Shown: piece by piece, positions 30,139-39,106 of the stretch
Position numbering within the stretch: the stretch's first letter is position 1
How the letters are laid out: every line of letters begins with the position of its first letter
Source of the DNA: JADJSS01 sp964490845
Lineage (GTDB): Bacteria; Bacteroidota; Bacteroidia; Chitinophagales; JADIYW01
DNA: 64,000 nt
NCBI GenBank assembly: GCA_964490845.1
Contig: CAZBED010000003.1
Coordinates: forward strand, 1-64,000
Direction of reading: 5' to 3'
Program-made: the position numbers and the translations under genes
The notes under the pieces: generated by a model
Seen by the model: only the letters and a program-made list of their open reading frames with translations
The model's database searches: none
What the model was told of the DNA's origin: nothing

Positions 30139-30721
30139 TTTCGACTTCCATCAACAACTGCTGCTGGAAGATGAACGTGTATTGCTGCGCCCGTTAGCCG
30201 CAGAGGATTATGTCCATCTGAGCCCGATAGCCTTAACGGACAAAGACATCATCCGGTTTTCACCCAGACAAATCAATACGCCTGAATTACTTCAACAGTA
30301 TCTTCAGGATGCCTTGCAGGGAAGAGCCGCCGAGGTACGATATCCCCTGATTATTTTTGATAAGGAAACACAGGAGTATGCCGGTTCTACAAGTATCTGC
30401 GCTGTTTCCAATTTTGACAAAAGGCTGGAAATTGGCTATACCTGGTATGGCAAAAAATTTCAACGAACCGGACTAAACCGCCATTGCAAATGGCTGTTGC
30501 TGAATTATGCGTTTGAAACCTTGCAATTTGAACGGGTGGAATTTAAAATAGACGAACGCAATGTGGTTTCTCAAACGGCGGTACTCCGATTGGGTGCGAC
30601 CAAAGAAGGTACACTACGCAGCCACACCGTGATGAGTGATGATTTCCGGAGAAATACGGTCTATTTTTCAATTCTGAAGCACGAATGGGAGCAGATAAAA
30701 CCTAATTTTCCGCTTTTTTAG
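30131..30721 (+). CDS. GNAT family N-acetyltransferase (RimJ/RimL-like)
   Basis: About 196 residues: 'ERVLLRPLAAEDY' at the start, 'LEIGYTWYGKKFQRTGLNRH' as the acetyl-CoA region, and 'NVVSQTAVLRLGATKEG' near 150, the typical RimJ/RimL order. ATG 30131 overlaps the rhodanese gene by 8 bp; a TTG two codons earlier is less likely. Substrate unknown. Confidence 0.88.
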   Translation: MPDFDFHQQLLLEDERVLLRPLAAEDYVHLSPIALTDKDIIRFSPRQINTPELLQQYLQDALQGRAAEVRYPLIIFDKETQEYAGSTSICAVSNFDKRLEIGYTWYGKKFQRTGLNRHCKWLLLNYAFETLQFERVEFKIDERNVVSQTAVLRLGATKEGTLRSHTVMSDDFRRNTVYFSILKHEWEQIKPNFPLF

Positions 30722-30843
30722 CACCAAACCCACTGTAAATCTTTTAAAAAACGAGTGCTTTACGGTATAATAATTTCTGTTTTATTAATAAAATGGTATA
30801 TAAATTAACGATAATTCATTTTTTAGTTTAATTTATTGTATTA

Positions 30844-30875
30844 TTTGCACAAAATTGAATATTTTATTAAATTTG
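30844..30875 (+). promoter_or_regulatory. Strong Bacteroidota promoter for the tRNA-like RNA
   Basis: -33 box TTTG (30844-30847), 20-bp spacer, -7 box TAAATTTG (30868-30875) matching TAnnTTTG exactly. Start of transcription expected near 30882. The transcribed leader 'gaaagttctttaaac' resembles leaders of stable-RNA operons. Confidence 0.8.
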
Positions 30876-30911
30876 CAATCGAAAGTTCTTTAAACAAACG
30901 ATACTTAAAAT

Positions 30912-31068
30912 TGTGAGGTGATGAAATTTGGCAGCCATGCCCTCTTGTCTCGGGGGTGGGGAGTTCGAAATAAAGACTGGGTAGAGCACTTTAATGTGCA
31001 GGGGTTGACCACCAACTTTTTGTCCTGTTCCTAATCGCCTTGTGTAGGTTCGAGTCCTACCTTCACAG
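30912..31068 (+). ncRNA. tRNA-like RNA with about 87-nt variable region (unassigned)
   Basis: The ends form a canonical tRNA frame. Acceptor TGTGAGG (30912-30918) pairs with CTTCACA (31061-31067; one G-U), discriminator G then CA. U8 and G9; D-stem ATG/CAT (30921-23/30936-38) with GG in the loop; anticodon stem CCCTC/GGGGG (30940-44/30952-56) around loop TTGTCTC, formally anticodon GTC; T arm GTAGG-TTCGAGT-CCTAC (31044-31060). Between anticodon and T arms lie 87 nt (30957-31043), far beyond class II variable arms, containing hairpins GCAC/GTGC (30986-30999) and GTTG/CAAC (31004-31016). The D arm looks Leu-like, the anticodon would be Asp, and position 37 is U, so decoding function is doubtful. 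It has its own promoter and terminator, and no protein gene fits here. Confidence 0.7.
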
Positions 31069-31074
31069 CATCTG

Positions 31075-31106
31075 AAATCCGAATCCATGTGGTTCGGATT
31101 TTTTTT
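31075..31106 (+). terminator. Rho-independent terminator of the tRNA-like RNA
   Basis: Perfect stem AAATCCGAA/TTCGGATTT (31075-31083/31093-31101), nine-base loop, followed by a T run to 31106. Starts 7 nt after the RNA's discriminator base. The reverse direction could also serve the DUF1003 gene, which ends at 31118. Confidence 0.88.
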
Positions 31107-31117
31107 ATTCTATCTGT

Positions 31118-31534
31118 TTATTTTCGTGCCTTCATCTCCTCCAGCATGGCAATAATCTTATCCAGTTTTTCGACCTCCAACTTGTTGAGTTGCTTTTGCA
31201 GCAATTCAATTTCGAGTTTCGCCTCCAGATTAGTCTGATAATCATCATACGCCTGTGCCCTGTCTCTGTCTGACTGCCTGTTTTGCGCCATCATGATAAT
31301 GGGTGCGGCATAGGCCGCCTGTGTGGAGAATAATAAATTCAGCAGGATAAAGGGATACGGATCCCAGTGACGGACAAAGCCCAGAATATTTAATCCCATC
31401 CAAACCGCTACAAAAACAGTCTGGATAATAATGAAGCTCCAGGAGCCCATTCCGCTCGCTACACTGTCTGCCAGTTTTTGCCCGAACGTAGACGTACTTA
31501 CATGAACTTCATGCCAGTTTTTAGGTGTTTTCAT
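31118..31534 (-). CDS. DUF1003 family membrane protein
   Basis: 138 residues: 'FGQKLADSVASGMGSWSFII', two transmembrane helices, 'WDPYPFILLNLLFSTQAAYA', 'APIIMMAQNRQSDRDR', then a long coiled-coil tail. All are DUF1003 hallmarks. Function unknown. Eight bases downstream of the DUF1028 gene, probably same transcript. Confidence 0.92.
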   Translation of the reverse strand: MKTPKNWHEVHVSTSTFGQKLADSVASGMGSWSFIIIQTVFVAVWMGLNILGFVRHWDPYPFILLNLLFSTQAAYAAPIIMMAQNRQSDRDRAQAYDDYQTNLEAKLEIELLQKQLNKLEVEKLDKIIAMLEEMKARK

Positions 31535-31542
31535 AGTGTCGT

Positions 31543-32526
31543 TTATTTTATCAATAGTGGTAATTCTTTATCTTTAACAATAAGCAATCCGCAAGGCACT
31601 AAACGTTTCGTGAGTTCCCGCCAGTTAGCGTCTTTTGTATAAATTTTTTGCAGCATCGCCGCCGCTTCTTTAATTTTTTTATTGTTAGCAAGTGTGATGG
31701 CTGTCCAATATTGCATCTCCAGATTGGAAGGCAGCATCTTCATCGCAGCGCTGTATTCCTCCATAGCGCCTTTCATGTCATTTTTTTCAGTGAGCAGGTC
31801 GCCATTGTTCATGTGTTCATATGCGCGAAAGACTTTCAACAAACGATTCAACTCCTGTATCGGTTCTTTATGGTCATCCACCCGCAAATCGATCAATCTG
31901 TCTTCCCACGGCCTTCCCGAAGAGCGCGGCTTCACCACCAGCAAAGCCGCCGATTGTTTACCGCGGATATCACCTCCTGCCAGTTGTGCCGCTTTCATAA
32001 CATCTATGATTCTTTCTGCCAATGGCTTTCCTGTTGCCGCCAGCCACGCTTTTTCCATAGCCGGTACTACCTTATTTGTCAGCATCATATTGGCCTGCAC
32101 GGAAAAATTCTGTCCGTTCTTATGGTCAGCAAACTGTATGCAATTCTTACCTGTATGCGTGGCCACTCTTCCAAAAGTGTCTATGATGGCAACCTGACGG
32201 ACTTCCCGGCCTGGGTCGTCTGACAATAAACTGTCCATCGTTTCCTGCGGTGATTTGCCTTGTTTCAGTAAATCCAGGCCCCGCATACCAAAAGATACAT
32301 TGACAAAGGACTGTGTCGCTACGGCACCCACACCGGCTTCCGCCCATGATACCACCGTACCAACATTGAACCAATGTGATTGCACACCGACAGCCATCTC
32401 CCCGGTTTTTTCATCACGAGCAACGATGGAAAAGGTATGTGCAAAGGGTTCTTTACGAAAGTCGGGCTTTGCCTGCAATGACAAAAAGATGTCCAAAACA
32501 ATGAGCAGGAAAACGGTACGTGTCAT
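31543..32526 (-). CDS. DUF1028 family protein with C-terminal TPR-like region
   Basis: Signal peptide (residues 1-18), then the DUF1028 Ntn-hydrolase-like domain: 'HTFSIVARDEKTGEMAVGVQ', 'GAVATQSFVNVSFG', 'GDIRGKQSAALLVV' and 'IDLRVDDHKEPI'. Residues about 235-310 hold helix pairs like tetratricopeptide repeats ('NGDLLTEKNDMKGAMEEYSA'). Periplasmic or secreted hydrolase of unknown substrate. Confidence 0.9.
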   Translation of the reverse strand: MTRTVFLLIVLDIFLSLQAKPDFRKEPFAHTFSIVARDEKTGEMAVGVQSHWFNVGTVVSWAEAGVGAVATQSFVNVSFGMRGLDLLKQGKSPQETMDSLLSDDPGREVRQVAIIDTFGRVATHTGKNCIQFADHKNGQNFSVQANMMLTNKVVPAMEKAWLAATGKPLAERIIDVMKAAQLAGGDIRGKQSAALLVVKPRSSGRPWEDRLIDLRVDDHKEPIQELNRLLKVFRAYEHMNNGDLLTEKNDMKGAMEEYSAAMKMLPSNLEMQYWTAITLANNKKIKEAAAMLQKIYTKDANWRELTKRLVPCGLLIVKDKELPLLIK

Positions 32527-32561
32527 AGCATCAGATTTAGAATAAAGTTAGGGAGAAACAT

Positions 32562-33065
32562 TTACAATTTCCCTCTTAATCCTAATTCTATCAGCTCCAT
32601 TTTCTGTGGTTTACCCTTATCGATTTCAAACCGGATAATGGTTTTGGTTTTATGAAACCCGTGTATACCGGCTGCACCGGGATTGACATATAAAAAACCG
32701 TGTTTGGGGTCTCTCATCACCTTCACTATATGTGAATGGCCGCAGACTAAGATGTCCGGTTTTTCGCTGCTTAGAAGTCCATTGACATATGTATTGTATT
32801 TTCCGACCGCTCCCGCAATATGAGTAATCATAACTTTACAGCCTTCCACTTTTATCCGTTGGGTTTCCGGGAATTCGGCACGCAGCTCATGTCCGTCTAT
32901 ATTTCCATAGACAGCATATAGCGGCTTTAAGGCTTTAAGCTTATCCGTTACTTCCTGCGAACCGATATCACCGGCATGCCAGATCATATCCACGTTTTTA
33001 AAATACTCCAAGATCTGTTCATCCAGAAAGCCATGTGTGTCTGATAATATGCCGATGCGTGTCAT
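32562..33065 (-). CDS. YfcE/MJ0936-type metallophosphodiesterase
   Basis: 167 residues with the calcineurin-like metal-binding series: 'GILSDTHG' , 'HAGDIGS', 'YGNIDGHELR', 'ITHIAG', 'CGHSHI'. Acts on phosphodiesters; physiological substrate unknown. Its ATG directly follows the stop of the MFS gene, so the two are coupled. Confidence 0.93.
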   Translation of the reverse strand: MTRIGILSDTHGFLDEQILEYFKNVDMIWHAGDIGSQEVTDKLKALKPLYAVYGNIDGHELRAEFPETQRIKVEGCKVMITHIAGAVGKYNTYVNGLLSSEKPDILVCGHSHIVKVMRDPKHGFLYVNPGAAGIHGFHKTKTIIRFEIDKGKPQKMELIELGLRGKL

Positions 33066-34259
33066 TTAGTTGGTTATAATTTTTGCATAAAAGAACGTGG
33101 CGATACCACTCAGCAGCGCGATGCAGAACCACAGCACTCTGAAACCGGCATGTTCGGCAGTCAATGACCCCAGAAAAGGGCCTACGGTTTGTGAAAAGGC
33201 CCAAACCATAGTCCAGATGGCAGCGTATTGACCACGATTTGTATTATCGGTACGGCTCATCCAGAAATTGACCAGCACGGAGAAGGCAAACATCTCGCTC
33301 AGAGTAATCATAGTCATCATAATGAACGCACCCAAGAGAGGCAGCTGTACTATGGATGCAAGTAGATAAGCGACAACATGGAAGGAGACACCCAAAACAA
33401 TGGCTTTGCGTTTTGACCAGTTTCGTTCCACCCAATAAATCAGTGTCATTTCTATGAGTACAATGAGGATGCCGTTCCAGGATGCCAGATAGCCGATAAG
33501 GTTTTCTTCGAGATGCAGTTCTTTCTTAAAAAATACGGGCAGATTGGTAAACAACTGAACAAAGCAACTCAGGTAAATAACAGAAACCAGAATAAACTGC
33601 ACAAACACTTTATCTGCAAACACAGAAATTCTTTGTGTGCTGTCTTTAACTTTTCCGGTGATTTCCCGGCTGTATTTATCCGGCAACAACATCCATAACA
33701 ATATTGCTGCAAGAATATTGGTGATACCATCTATCCAAAATAATAATTGATACGACTGATGCGCCACAAAGCCACCCAACCCTGCGCCGACAGCCCAGCC
33801 TAAATTGAAGGAAAGCCGCATCAGCGTGAACGAACGCATGCGGTTTTCTTCTGTACTGAAGCGCCCCATGGCGGCGGTATTTGCCGGCCGGAATGCCTCA
33901 TTAACGACAGCCAGCAGAAAAGTGAATACGCAGATGATATAATAATTTCCAAGCTGGCCCAGCACAATAAATCCGGCGCCACCCAAAAAAAGGCTGAGCA
34001 ACTGTATCTTGTAAAAACCGATACTGTCTGTCAGCCTGCCGCCGAAATAGCTGCCTATAAAAGCTCCGACCCCCCATAAGCTCATCACAATACCGGCTTT
34101 GCTGATAGAACAACCCAACTGAGAGGTCAGGTACAACATCAAAAACGGAATAACCATCGTGCCGCAGCGGTTGATTAAATTCACCAGTGCCAGTAGCCAT
34201 ACTTCCCGGGAAAGTCCCTGATAGGCTCTCAAATAATATCGTGCGGCATTTGCAATCAT
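33066..34259 (-). CDS. Major facilitator superfamily transporter
   Basis: 397 residues, about twelve transmembrane helices. MFS loop motif 'GSYFGGRLTDSIGFYKI' between helices 2 and 3, and 'RPANTAAMGRFSTEENRMRS' in the cytoplasmic region, as in drug-efflux-like (DHA1) families. Substrate unknown. Directly followed by the phosphodiesterase gene. Confidence 0.9.
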   Translation of the reverse strand: MIANAARYYLRAYQGLSREVWLLALVNLINRCGTMVIPFLMLYLTSQLGCSISKAGIVMSLWGVGAFIGSYFGGRLTDSIGFYKIQLLSLFLGGAGFIVLGQLGNYYIICVFTFLLAVVNEAFRPANTAAMGRFSTEENRMRSFTLMRLSFNLGWAVGAGLGGFVAHQSYQLLFWIDGITNILAAILLWMLLPDKYSREITGKVKDSTQRISVFADKVFVQFILVSVIYLSCFVQLFTNLPVFFKKELHLEENLIGYLASWNGILIVLIEMTLIYWVERNWSKRKAIVLGVSFHVVAYLLASIVQLPLLGAFIMMTMITLSEMFAFSVLVNFWMSRTDNTNRGQYAAIWTMVWAFSQTVGPFLGSLTAEHAGFRVLWFCIALLSGIATFFYAKIITN

Positions 34260-34306
34260 AATAACTACTCTAAAAGTAACTATCTGTCGGTAAAAAAGGA
34301 ATGAAA

Positions 34307-35221
34307 TTACTTTATCACTCTATCAATAAAATCTATCATCTGACGAAACTGAGCGGGTTCAAACCAGGTGTAGTCTTTATGCTTATTGAAGAAGGTAAGC
34401 TGACGCTTGGCATACTGACGGGTATGCAGTTTGATTAATTCAACCGCTTCATCCTGTGTTGTTTTCCCATCAATAAAATCAAACAGTTCTTTGTAACCCA
34501 CCGTTTGCAGAGCATTGTGATTTTTATACCGGTAAACGGATTTTGCCTCTTCCAATAATCCCTGACACATCATTTCATCCACACGGATGTTGATGTTGTG
34601 ATGCAATTGTTCTTTAGATACCATTAACCCAATCTTTACAGGGTTAAAGGTTCGCAGTATGCCATTTTTGTTTTTAAAAGCAGAGAATTTTTTTCCGGTT
34701 CCGATACACACTTCCAACGCACGGATTACCCGCTGCGGATTTTGAATATCCATGGAACGGAACGTTTCCATATCTAATTCACTTAATTGTTGCTGCAACG
34801 GTTCAATGCCATTTTCTTTATACCGCTGATTCAGCAATACTCTCACAGCAGGGTCGACAGGTGGAATATCGTCAAACCCGTATAACACGGCATTGATGTA
34901 AAACCCGGTTCCGCCGCACAATACCACTACATCTTTTTCTTGGTATAGCTGCTCCAGCAGAGCAAGCACTTCTCTTTCATATTCACCGGCAGATACATTT
35001 TCAGTTATTGATTTGTTCGCTATAAAATGATGTTTCACTTCTGATAGCTCTTCCTCACTCGGGCGTGCCACTCCTATATTCAACTCTTTGAATAACTGTC
35101 GGGAATCAGCGGAAATAATCTGCGTATCAAAATACTTCGCCAATTGTATGGCAACGGCAGTCTTACCAACGGCAGTAGGCCCCGCGATTACTATTAGGTA
35201 TTTCTTGTTAAAACTTAACAC
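34307..35221 (-). CDS. miaA: tRNA dimethylallyltransferase
   Basis: Adds dimethylallyl to A37 of tRNAs reading UNN codons. P-loop 'IAGPTAVGKTAVAIQLA' at residue 11, 'IISADSRQLFKELNIGVARP', 'LCGGTGFYINAVLYG', and 'TRQYAKRQLTFFNK' near the end. 304 residues fits. Start is GTG 35221; the upstream ATG is in another frame and stops at once. Confidence 0.96.
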   Translation of the reverse strand: MLSFNKKYLIVIAGPTAVGKTAVAIQLAKYFDTQIISADSRQLFKELNIGVARPSEEELSEVKHHFIANKSITENVSAGEYEREVLALLEQLYQEKDVVVLCGGTGFYINAVLYGFDDIPPVDPAVRVLLNQRYKENGIEPLQQQLSELDMETFRSMDIQNPQRVIRALEVCIGTGKKFSAFKNKNGILRTFNPVKIGLMVSKEQLHHNINIRVDEMMCQGLLEEAKSVYRYKNHNALQTVGYKELFDFIDGKTTQDEAVELIKLHTRQYAKRQLTFFNKHKDYTWFEPAQFRQMIDFIDRVIK

Positions 35222-35256
35222 ATTCCATTTTTTTTAAACACATAGAAACATAGAAA

Positions 35257-35679
35257 CTAAATCTTTGGAAGCCTACTGAAATATTCATTTACAAAAGTTT
35301 TTTGGCCTTCTTTAAAGATATTGTAGCAATTAAAGTTTATCAGAATTCCTTTTGGGGCATGCAATAGATTCATATAGGTTAGAAGCTGCGCTTCATATAT
35401 CGGATTTAAATCAGCAATAGCCTTTAGCTCAACAACAATACAATCCTCCACATATAAATCACATCTAAAATCTACATTCAACTCCTTCTTTTTATATATT
35501 AATGGTACTTTTAACTCTGTTTGAAAATTAATTTTTCTATGTCTTAACTCTTCCAAACATTTATGGTATACACTTTCCAACAACCCTCTTCCAATAGTCT
35601 TGTGCACCTCAATAGCAGCACCAACAACCTCATAAGTTAAATCATCCAGGTATTTTTGTGTCAGTAGTGATGTAGTCAT
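35257..35679 (-). CDS. GxxExxY protein (PDDEXK_3 family)
   Basis: 140 residues: 'LTYEVVGAAIEVHKTIGRGL' , 'ESVYHKCLEEL', then 'DLYVEDCIVVELKAI' (E-L-K) and 'EAQLLTYMNL', the hallmark order of the GxxExxY family, common in environmental Bacteroidota. Predicted nuclease fold; role unknown. Lies between miaA and cca, with slightly higher AT than both. Confidence 0.92.
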   Translation of the reverse strand: MTTSLLTQKYLDDLTYEVVGAAIEVHKTIGRGLLESVYHKCLEELRHRKINFQTELKVPLIYKKKELNVDFRCDLYVEDCIVVELKAIADLNPIYEAQLLTYMNLLHAPKGILINFNCYNIFKEGQKTFVNEYFSRLPKI

Positions 35680-35696
35680 TCTATATCTCTATGTGT

Positions 35697-37118
35697 TTAA
35701 ACATTTTGGTGTTTTAACCCCATCTCCTTTCCTTTTTCCAGCATCAGATTACAGGCCGCATCATAATCATTAGCGATGATACCGTCCAGTATGGCGTCTT
35801 TGATATATTCTTTGATGATGCCGACTTCCCTGGATGGTTTTAATTGAAATGTTTTCATAATCAGTTCGCCGTCTATCGGTGGCTGCCAGTTGCGGATATG
35901 GTCGCGCTCTTCCACTTCTTTAATTTTCTGAAGCACCAACTTCAGGTTTTCTTTATACCGTTTTACTTTTTCTTCATTCTTGGAGGTAATATCAGCATCG
36001 CATAACAACAAAAGGCTTTCCAGATCATCTCCGGCATCAAAGAGAATCCTGCGTATCGCGGAATCGGTAATATTCTCTTTGGTTAATGAAATCGGACGCA
36101 AGTGCAGCAGTACCATCTTCTGCACGAACTTCATCTTTTCGTCTAACGGCAGTTTCAGCCGTGCGAATATTTTCGGCGTCCATCTGGCACCCACTACCTC
36201 GTGGCCGTGAAACGTCCAGCCATGACCGTCTTCAAAACGCTGGGTAGCCGGTTTGGCAATATCGTGTAAGATGGCAGCCCATCGCAGCCATAAATCATTA
36301 GAGTTTTCCGATAAATTATCCAGTACCTTCAGTGTATGATAGAAATTGTCTTTGTGTCCGTAATTGTCCTGCACCGAAACCCCCTGCAACTTCACCATTT
36401 CCGGAAAAAACTGGTGTAATAATCTGGTATTGAACAACAGTTTAAACCCGACAGATGGTTGTTTGGACAAGATAATCTTGTTCAGCTCATCTGTAATCCT
36501 TTCCTGTGAAATAATATTTAACCGGTTCGCCAGCGGAGCTATACGCTGATAGGTTTTTTCCTCTATCCTGAAATTCAGCTGGCTGGCAAAACGTACTGCC
36601 CGCATCATGCGAAGCGGATCATCATCAAATGTGATAGTCGGGTCCAGTGGTGTCCGTATAATGCCATTTTTTAAATCCTCCAGCCCGTTAAACGGGTCTA
36701 TGACTTTTCCAAAATGTGTTCCCGACAAATAAACAGCCAAGGAGTTGATAGTAAAATCCCTGCGATTCTGATCATCTTCCAGTGTTCCGTCTTCCACTAC
36801 AGGTTTGCGGGAATCCCGGTGATAGGATTCTTTACGTGCGCCCACAAATTCCAGTTCTGTATCCTCTAAGCGGATTTGTGCCGTTCCAAAATTCCTGAAA
36901 TAGGATACATGCGGTTTCGGAAACATATTTTCGGCCACTTTCATAGCCAGCTCGATACCGCTTCCAACACATACGATATCTATATCCTTGCAATCTCTTC
37001 CAAGCAGTTTGTCGCGCACAAAACCACCAACGGCAAAAGCTTCTATATTCAGCGCAGCTGCACTTTTGGCGATGATTTGCAGTAATTCCCCTTCCCTATC
37101 TGAAAACTGTAATTGCAT
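35697..37118 (-). CDS. cca: CCA tRNA nucleotidyltransferase with HD domain
   Basis: 473 residues. Polymerase beta-type head: 'AVGGFVRDKLLGRDCKDIDI' with the GGxVRD and DxD motifs, 'NRRDFTINSLAV', 'DPLRMMRAVRFASQLNF'. Residues about 255-360 contain an HD phosphohydrolase part ('HDIAKPATQRF', 'HGHEVVGA'). Needed here because the tRNA genes in this window do not encode CCA. Confidence 0.94.
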   Translation of the reverse strand: MQLQFSDREGELLQIIAKSAAALNIEAFAVGGFVRDKLLGRDCKDIDIVCVGSGIELAMKVAENMFPKPHVSYFRNFGTAQIRLEDTELEFVGARKESYHRDSRKPVVEDGTLEDDQNRRDFTINSLAVYLSGTHFGKVIDPFNGLEDLKNGIIRTPLDPTITFDDDPLRMMRAVRFASQLNFRIEEKTYQRIAPLANRLNIISQERITDELNKIILSKQPSVGFKLLFNTRLLHQFFPEMVKLQGVSVQDNYGHKDNFYHTLKVLDNLSENSNDLWLRWAAILHDIAKPATQRFEDGHGWTFHGHEVVGARWTPKIFARLKLPLDEKMKFVQKMVLLHLRPISLTKENITDSAIRRILFDAGDDLESLLLLCDADITSKNEEKVKRYKENLKLVLQKIKEVEERDHIRNWQPPIDGELIMKTFQLKPSREVGIIKEYIKDAILDGIIANDYDAACNLMLEKGKEMGLKHQNV

Positions 37119-37157
37119 GATGGTAAAGATAAGATAAGTAATAAGTAAAAAGAAAAG

Positions 37158-37724
37158 TTATCTTAGGTACTCAACAGTGTTGTCATCCTTTATACGTATC
37201 AATTTGGAAGGATGTTTATATACGGACGTATCGTATTGCTTATGCACCACAAAATCAACCGCTTTTTTTATTTCATTCGATACGGATTCCAGAGCTGCCG
37301 GTGGTGGATCTCCGGATATATTCGCCGAAGTACTGATAATGGGTTTGCCGAATGCTTTAATCATGGCCTCACAAAACGGATGCCGGACAATCCTTATGGC
37401 AATCGTGTCATCCGCATTCACGGCATTAGCTGCAATTTGTCTGGGATGGGAATAAATGACGGTAGTAGGCAGTTCCATAGATGACAAAAGTGATGTGGCA
37501 GCTTCATCAACAGTTACATATTGTTTCAGCATTTCCAGTGAATCCACCAGTACAATGAGGCTCTTTTCCTTTGGGCGGTGTTTGACGGAGAAGATTCTAT
37601 CTACCGCAGCCTCATTCGTCGCATCACATCCGATTCCCCAAATAGTATCGGTCGGGTACAAGATAATCTGTCCGTTCCGTAAGACGGCTGCTGCCTCATC
37701 ACTATCTTTTACAATATTTTTCAC
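37158..37724 (-). CDS. tsaC: L-threonylcarbamoyladenylate synthase (TsaC/YrdC family)
   Basis: Makes the threonylcarbamoyl donor for t6A37 in ANN-decoding tRNAs. 188 residues; 'ILYPTDTIWGIGCDATNEAA', 'KHRPKEKSLIVLV', and 'PIISTSANISGDPP' are the YrdC signature blocks. Single domain, without the Sua5 extension. Eight bases downstream of the glycosyltransferase stop. Confidence 0.94.
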   Translation of the reverse strand: MKNIVKDSDEAAAVLRNGQIILYPTDTIWGIGCDATNEAAVDRIFSVKHRPKEKSLIVLVDSLEMLKQYVTVDEAATSLLSSMELPTTVIYSHPRQIAANAVNADDTIAIRIVRHPFCEAMIKAFGKPIISTSANISGDPPPAALESVSNEIKKAVDFVVHKQYDTSVYKHPSKLIRIKDDNTVEYLR

Positions 37725-37732
37725 CGGTTGAT

Positions 37733-38848
37733 TTAAAGGGGATAAAGGCTTTTATAAATGTTCATCATCTTTTCCGTCATTTGTTCCGGACTGAATTTCC
37801 GGATTTGCTCCTGTGATTTTATTTTTATCTCCGCTGCCAAATCCAGATTATAGTAAATGAAATTGATAGCAGCAGAGATTTCCTCGACATTCGTAGGGTC
37901 AATAAAAATACAGGCATCGCCGCCTACTTCAGGCATGGAAGACAGATTGCTGGTGATAACGGGTTTGCCGCAGCGGAGCGCTTCCAGAATCGGCAATCCA
38001 AAACCTTCATACAAACTTGGATACACCAAACCTTGCGACATGTGGTAAATAATTGGCAATTCGTACCACGGCAAGTCTTTCAGAAAGAATACCCTTCCCT
38101 CCAGGTCATTTTCATAAATAAAATTTTCCGCTGCGCCATATTCATCCCCTCCATTGGAAACCGCTACCAGGTTCTTATCCTGATTTTCCGGCAACGTCAT
38201 CGCTTCCAGTAAACGGAGAAAATTCTTACGCTTACTGATAGCCCCAACATACAATACAAAATCTCTTGGAAGGCCGTACCGTGCGAAATATTCATCCTTC
38301 AAAACGTAATTACATTCATGCTCATACTCTCTGTTCCACGTAGGATACACCACCTGAATTTTTTCTTCCGGTATTTTCAGAGATTCTATCAAATCCGATT
38401 TTGTTTGTTCACTTACCGCGACTACGACATCCGCGATATGGCAGGCTTTCTTTGTCTTGTAAGCATACATCTGACGGTCAATGAAAGGGTACGTTTTGGG
38501 CAGTTTATGAAAAATAACATCGTGAATCGTCACAACCTTTTTAATGGAGGAAGGAAGTTCAGGCACTTCATTACTCAGTCCGTGATAGACATTGATGCCT
38601 TGTTGCAGGATATCATTCTCCACACCCTTGAACCGCCACAAATCCGCACTGAACGCATCGGAGATGACGGTACGGTCAACAAAGTATTCATATTTATACG
38701 GGCTATCCTCAAAGTATTTCTGATGTACAAAGATTTTGTATTGTTCGTCAGGATAAAAATTCAGCAGCCTGTGCAGCAAGGTGCGGCTATAATTTCCTAA
38801 CCCTGTTTTATTGTCGTATAATCTTTTTCCGTCAAAACCGATTGTCAT
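37733..38848 (-). CDS. Glycosyltransferase family 4-like protein
   Basis: 371 residues, GT-B fold. N-terminal 'DGKRLYDNKTGLGNYSRTLL', middle 'LYVGAISKRKNFLRLLEAM', and the donor-site 'YPSLYEGFGLPILEALRCGK' with E-x7-E. Typical of group 1 mannosyl- or glucosyltransferases acting on surface glycans. Substrate unknown. Confidence 0.92.
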   Translation of the reverse strand: MTIGFDGKRLYDNKTGLGNYSRTLLHRLLNFYPDEQYKIFVHQKYFEDSPYKYEYFVDRTVISDAFSADLWRFKGVENDILQQGINVYHGLSNEVPELPSSIKKVVTIHDVIFHKLPKTYPFIDRQMYAYKTKKACHIADVVVAVSEQTKSDLIESLKIPEEKIQVVYPTWNREYEHECNYVLKDEYFARYGLPRDFVLYVGAISKRKNFLRLLEAMTLPENQDKNLVAVSNGGDEYGAAENFIYENDLEGRVFFLKDLPWYELPIIYHMSQGLVYPSLYEGFGLPILEALRCGKPVITSNLSSMPEVGGDACIFIDPTNVEEISAAINFIYYNLDLAAEIKIKSQEQIRKFSPEQMTEKMMNIYKSLYPL

Positions 38849-38894
38849 AATAGTAGTAAGGTGTAAGTTATAAGTAGTATGTTATTTAATTGAT

Positions 38895-39066
38895 TTTATC
38901 TAGCCCCTGATTATTTTTGAAATTTCATCTCCGAATTTAATATTTGCACTTAAATCATCCGCTGTAATGTAACTTAATCTATATGCTGAAATAATCTGTA
39001 TACAACTATTCCATAATCCTGTGCTTTTTGCCAGGCAATAATATCTTCAAAACGCTGTATTCCCAT
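38895..39066 (-). pseudogene. Remnant of four-helix-bundle (23S rRNA intervening-sequence/S23) protein
   Basis: The reverse strand from ATG 39066 reads 'MGIQRFEDIIAWQKAQDYGI' and then 'VVYRLFQHID' before a stop at 38974; the beginning 'FED.IAWQKA..' is the hallmark start of IVP/S23-like four-helix-bundle proteins. Another frame further on reads 'DLSANIKFGDEISKIIRG'. The body of the gene is lost. Most of the 258-bp spacer is this remnant. Confidence 0.6.
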
Positions 39067-39106
39067 ATATCTTAACTACTTACAACTTATCCCTTATTAC
39101 TTGTTC

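Noticed and set aside
30912..31068. tmRNA
   Set aside because: Too short, lacks the tmRNA-type 5' end and a tag reading frame; the anticodon arm is present, which tmRNA lacks.
30867..31088. 73-codon minus-strand frame across the RNA gene
   Set aside because: Antisense of a well-defined structured RNA with promoter and terminator.
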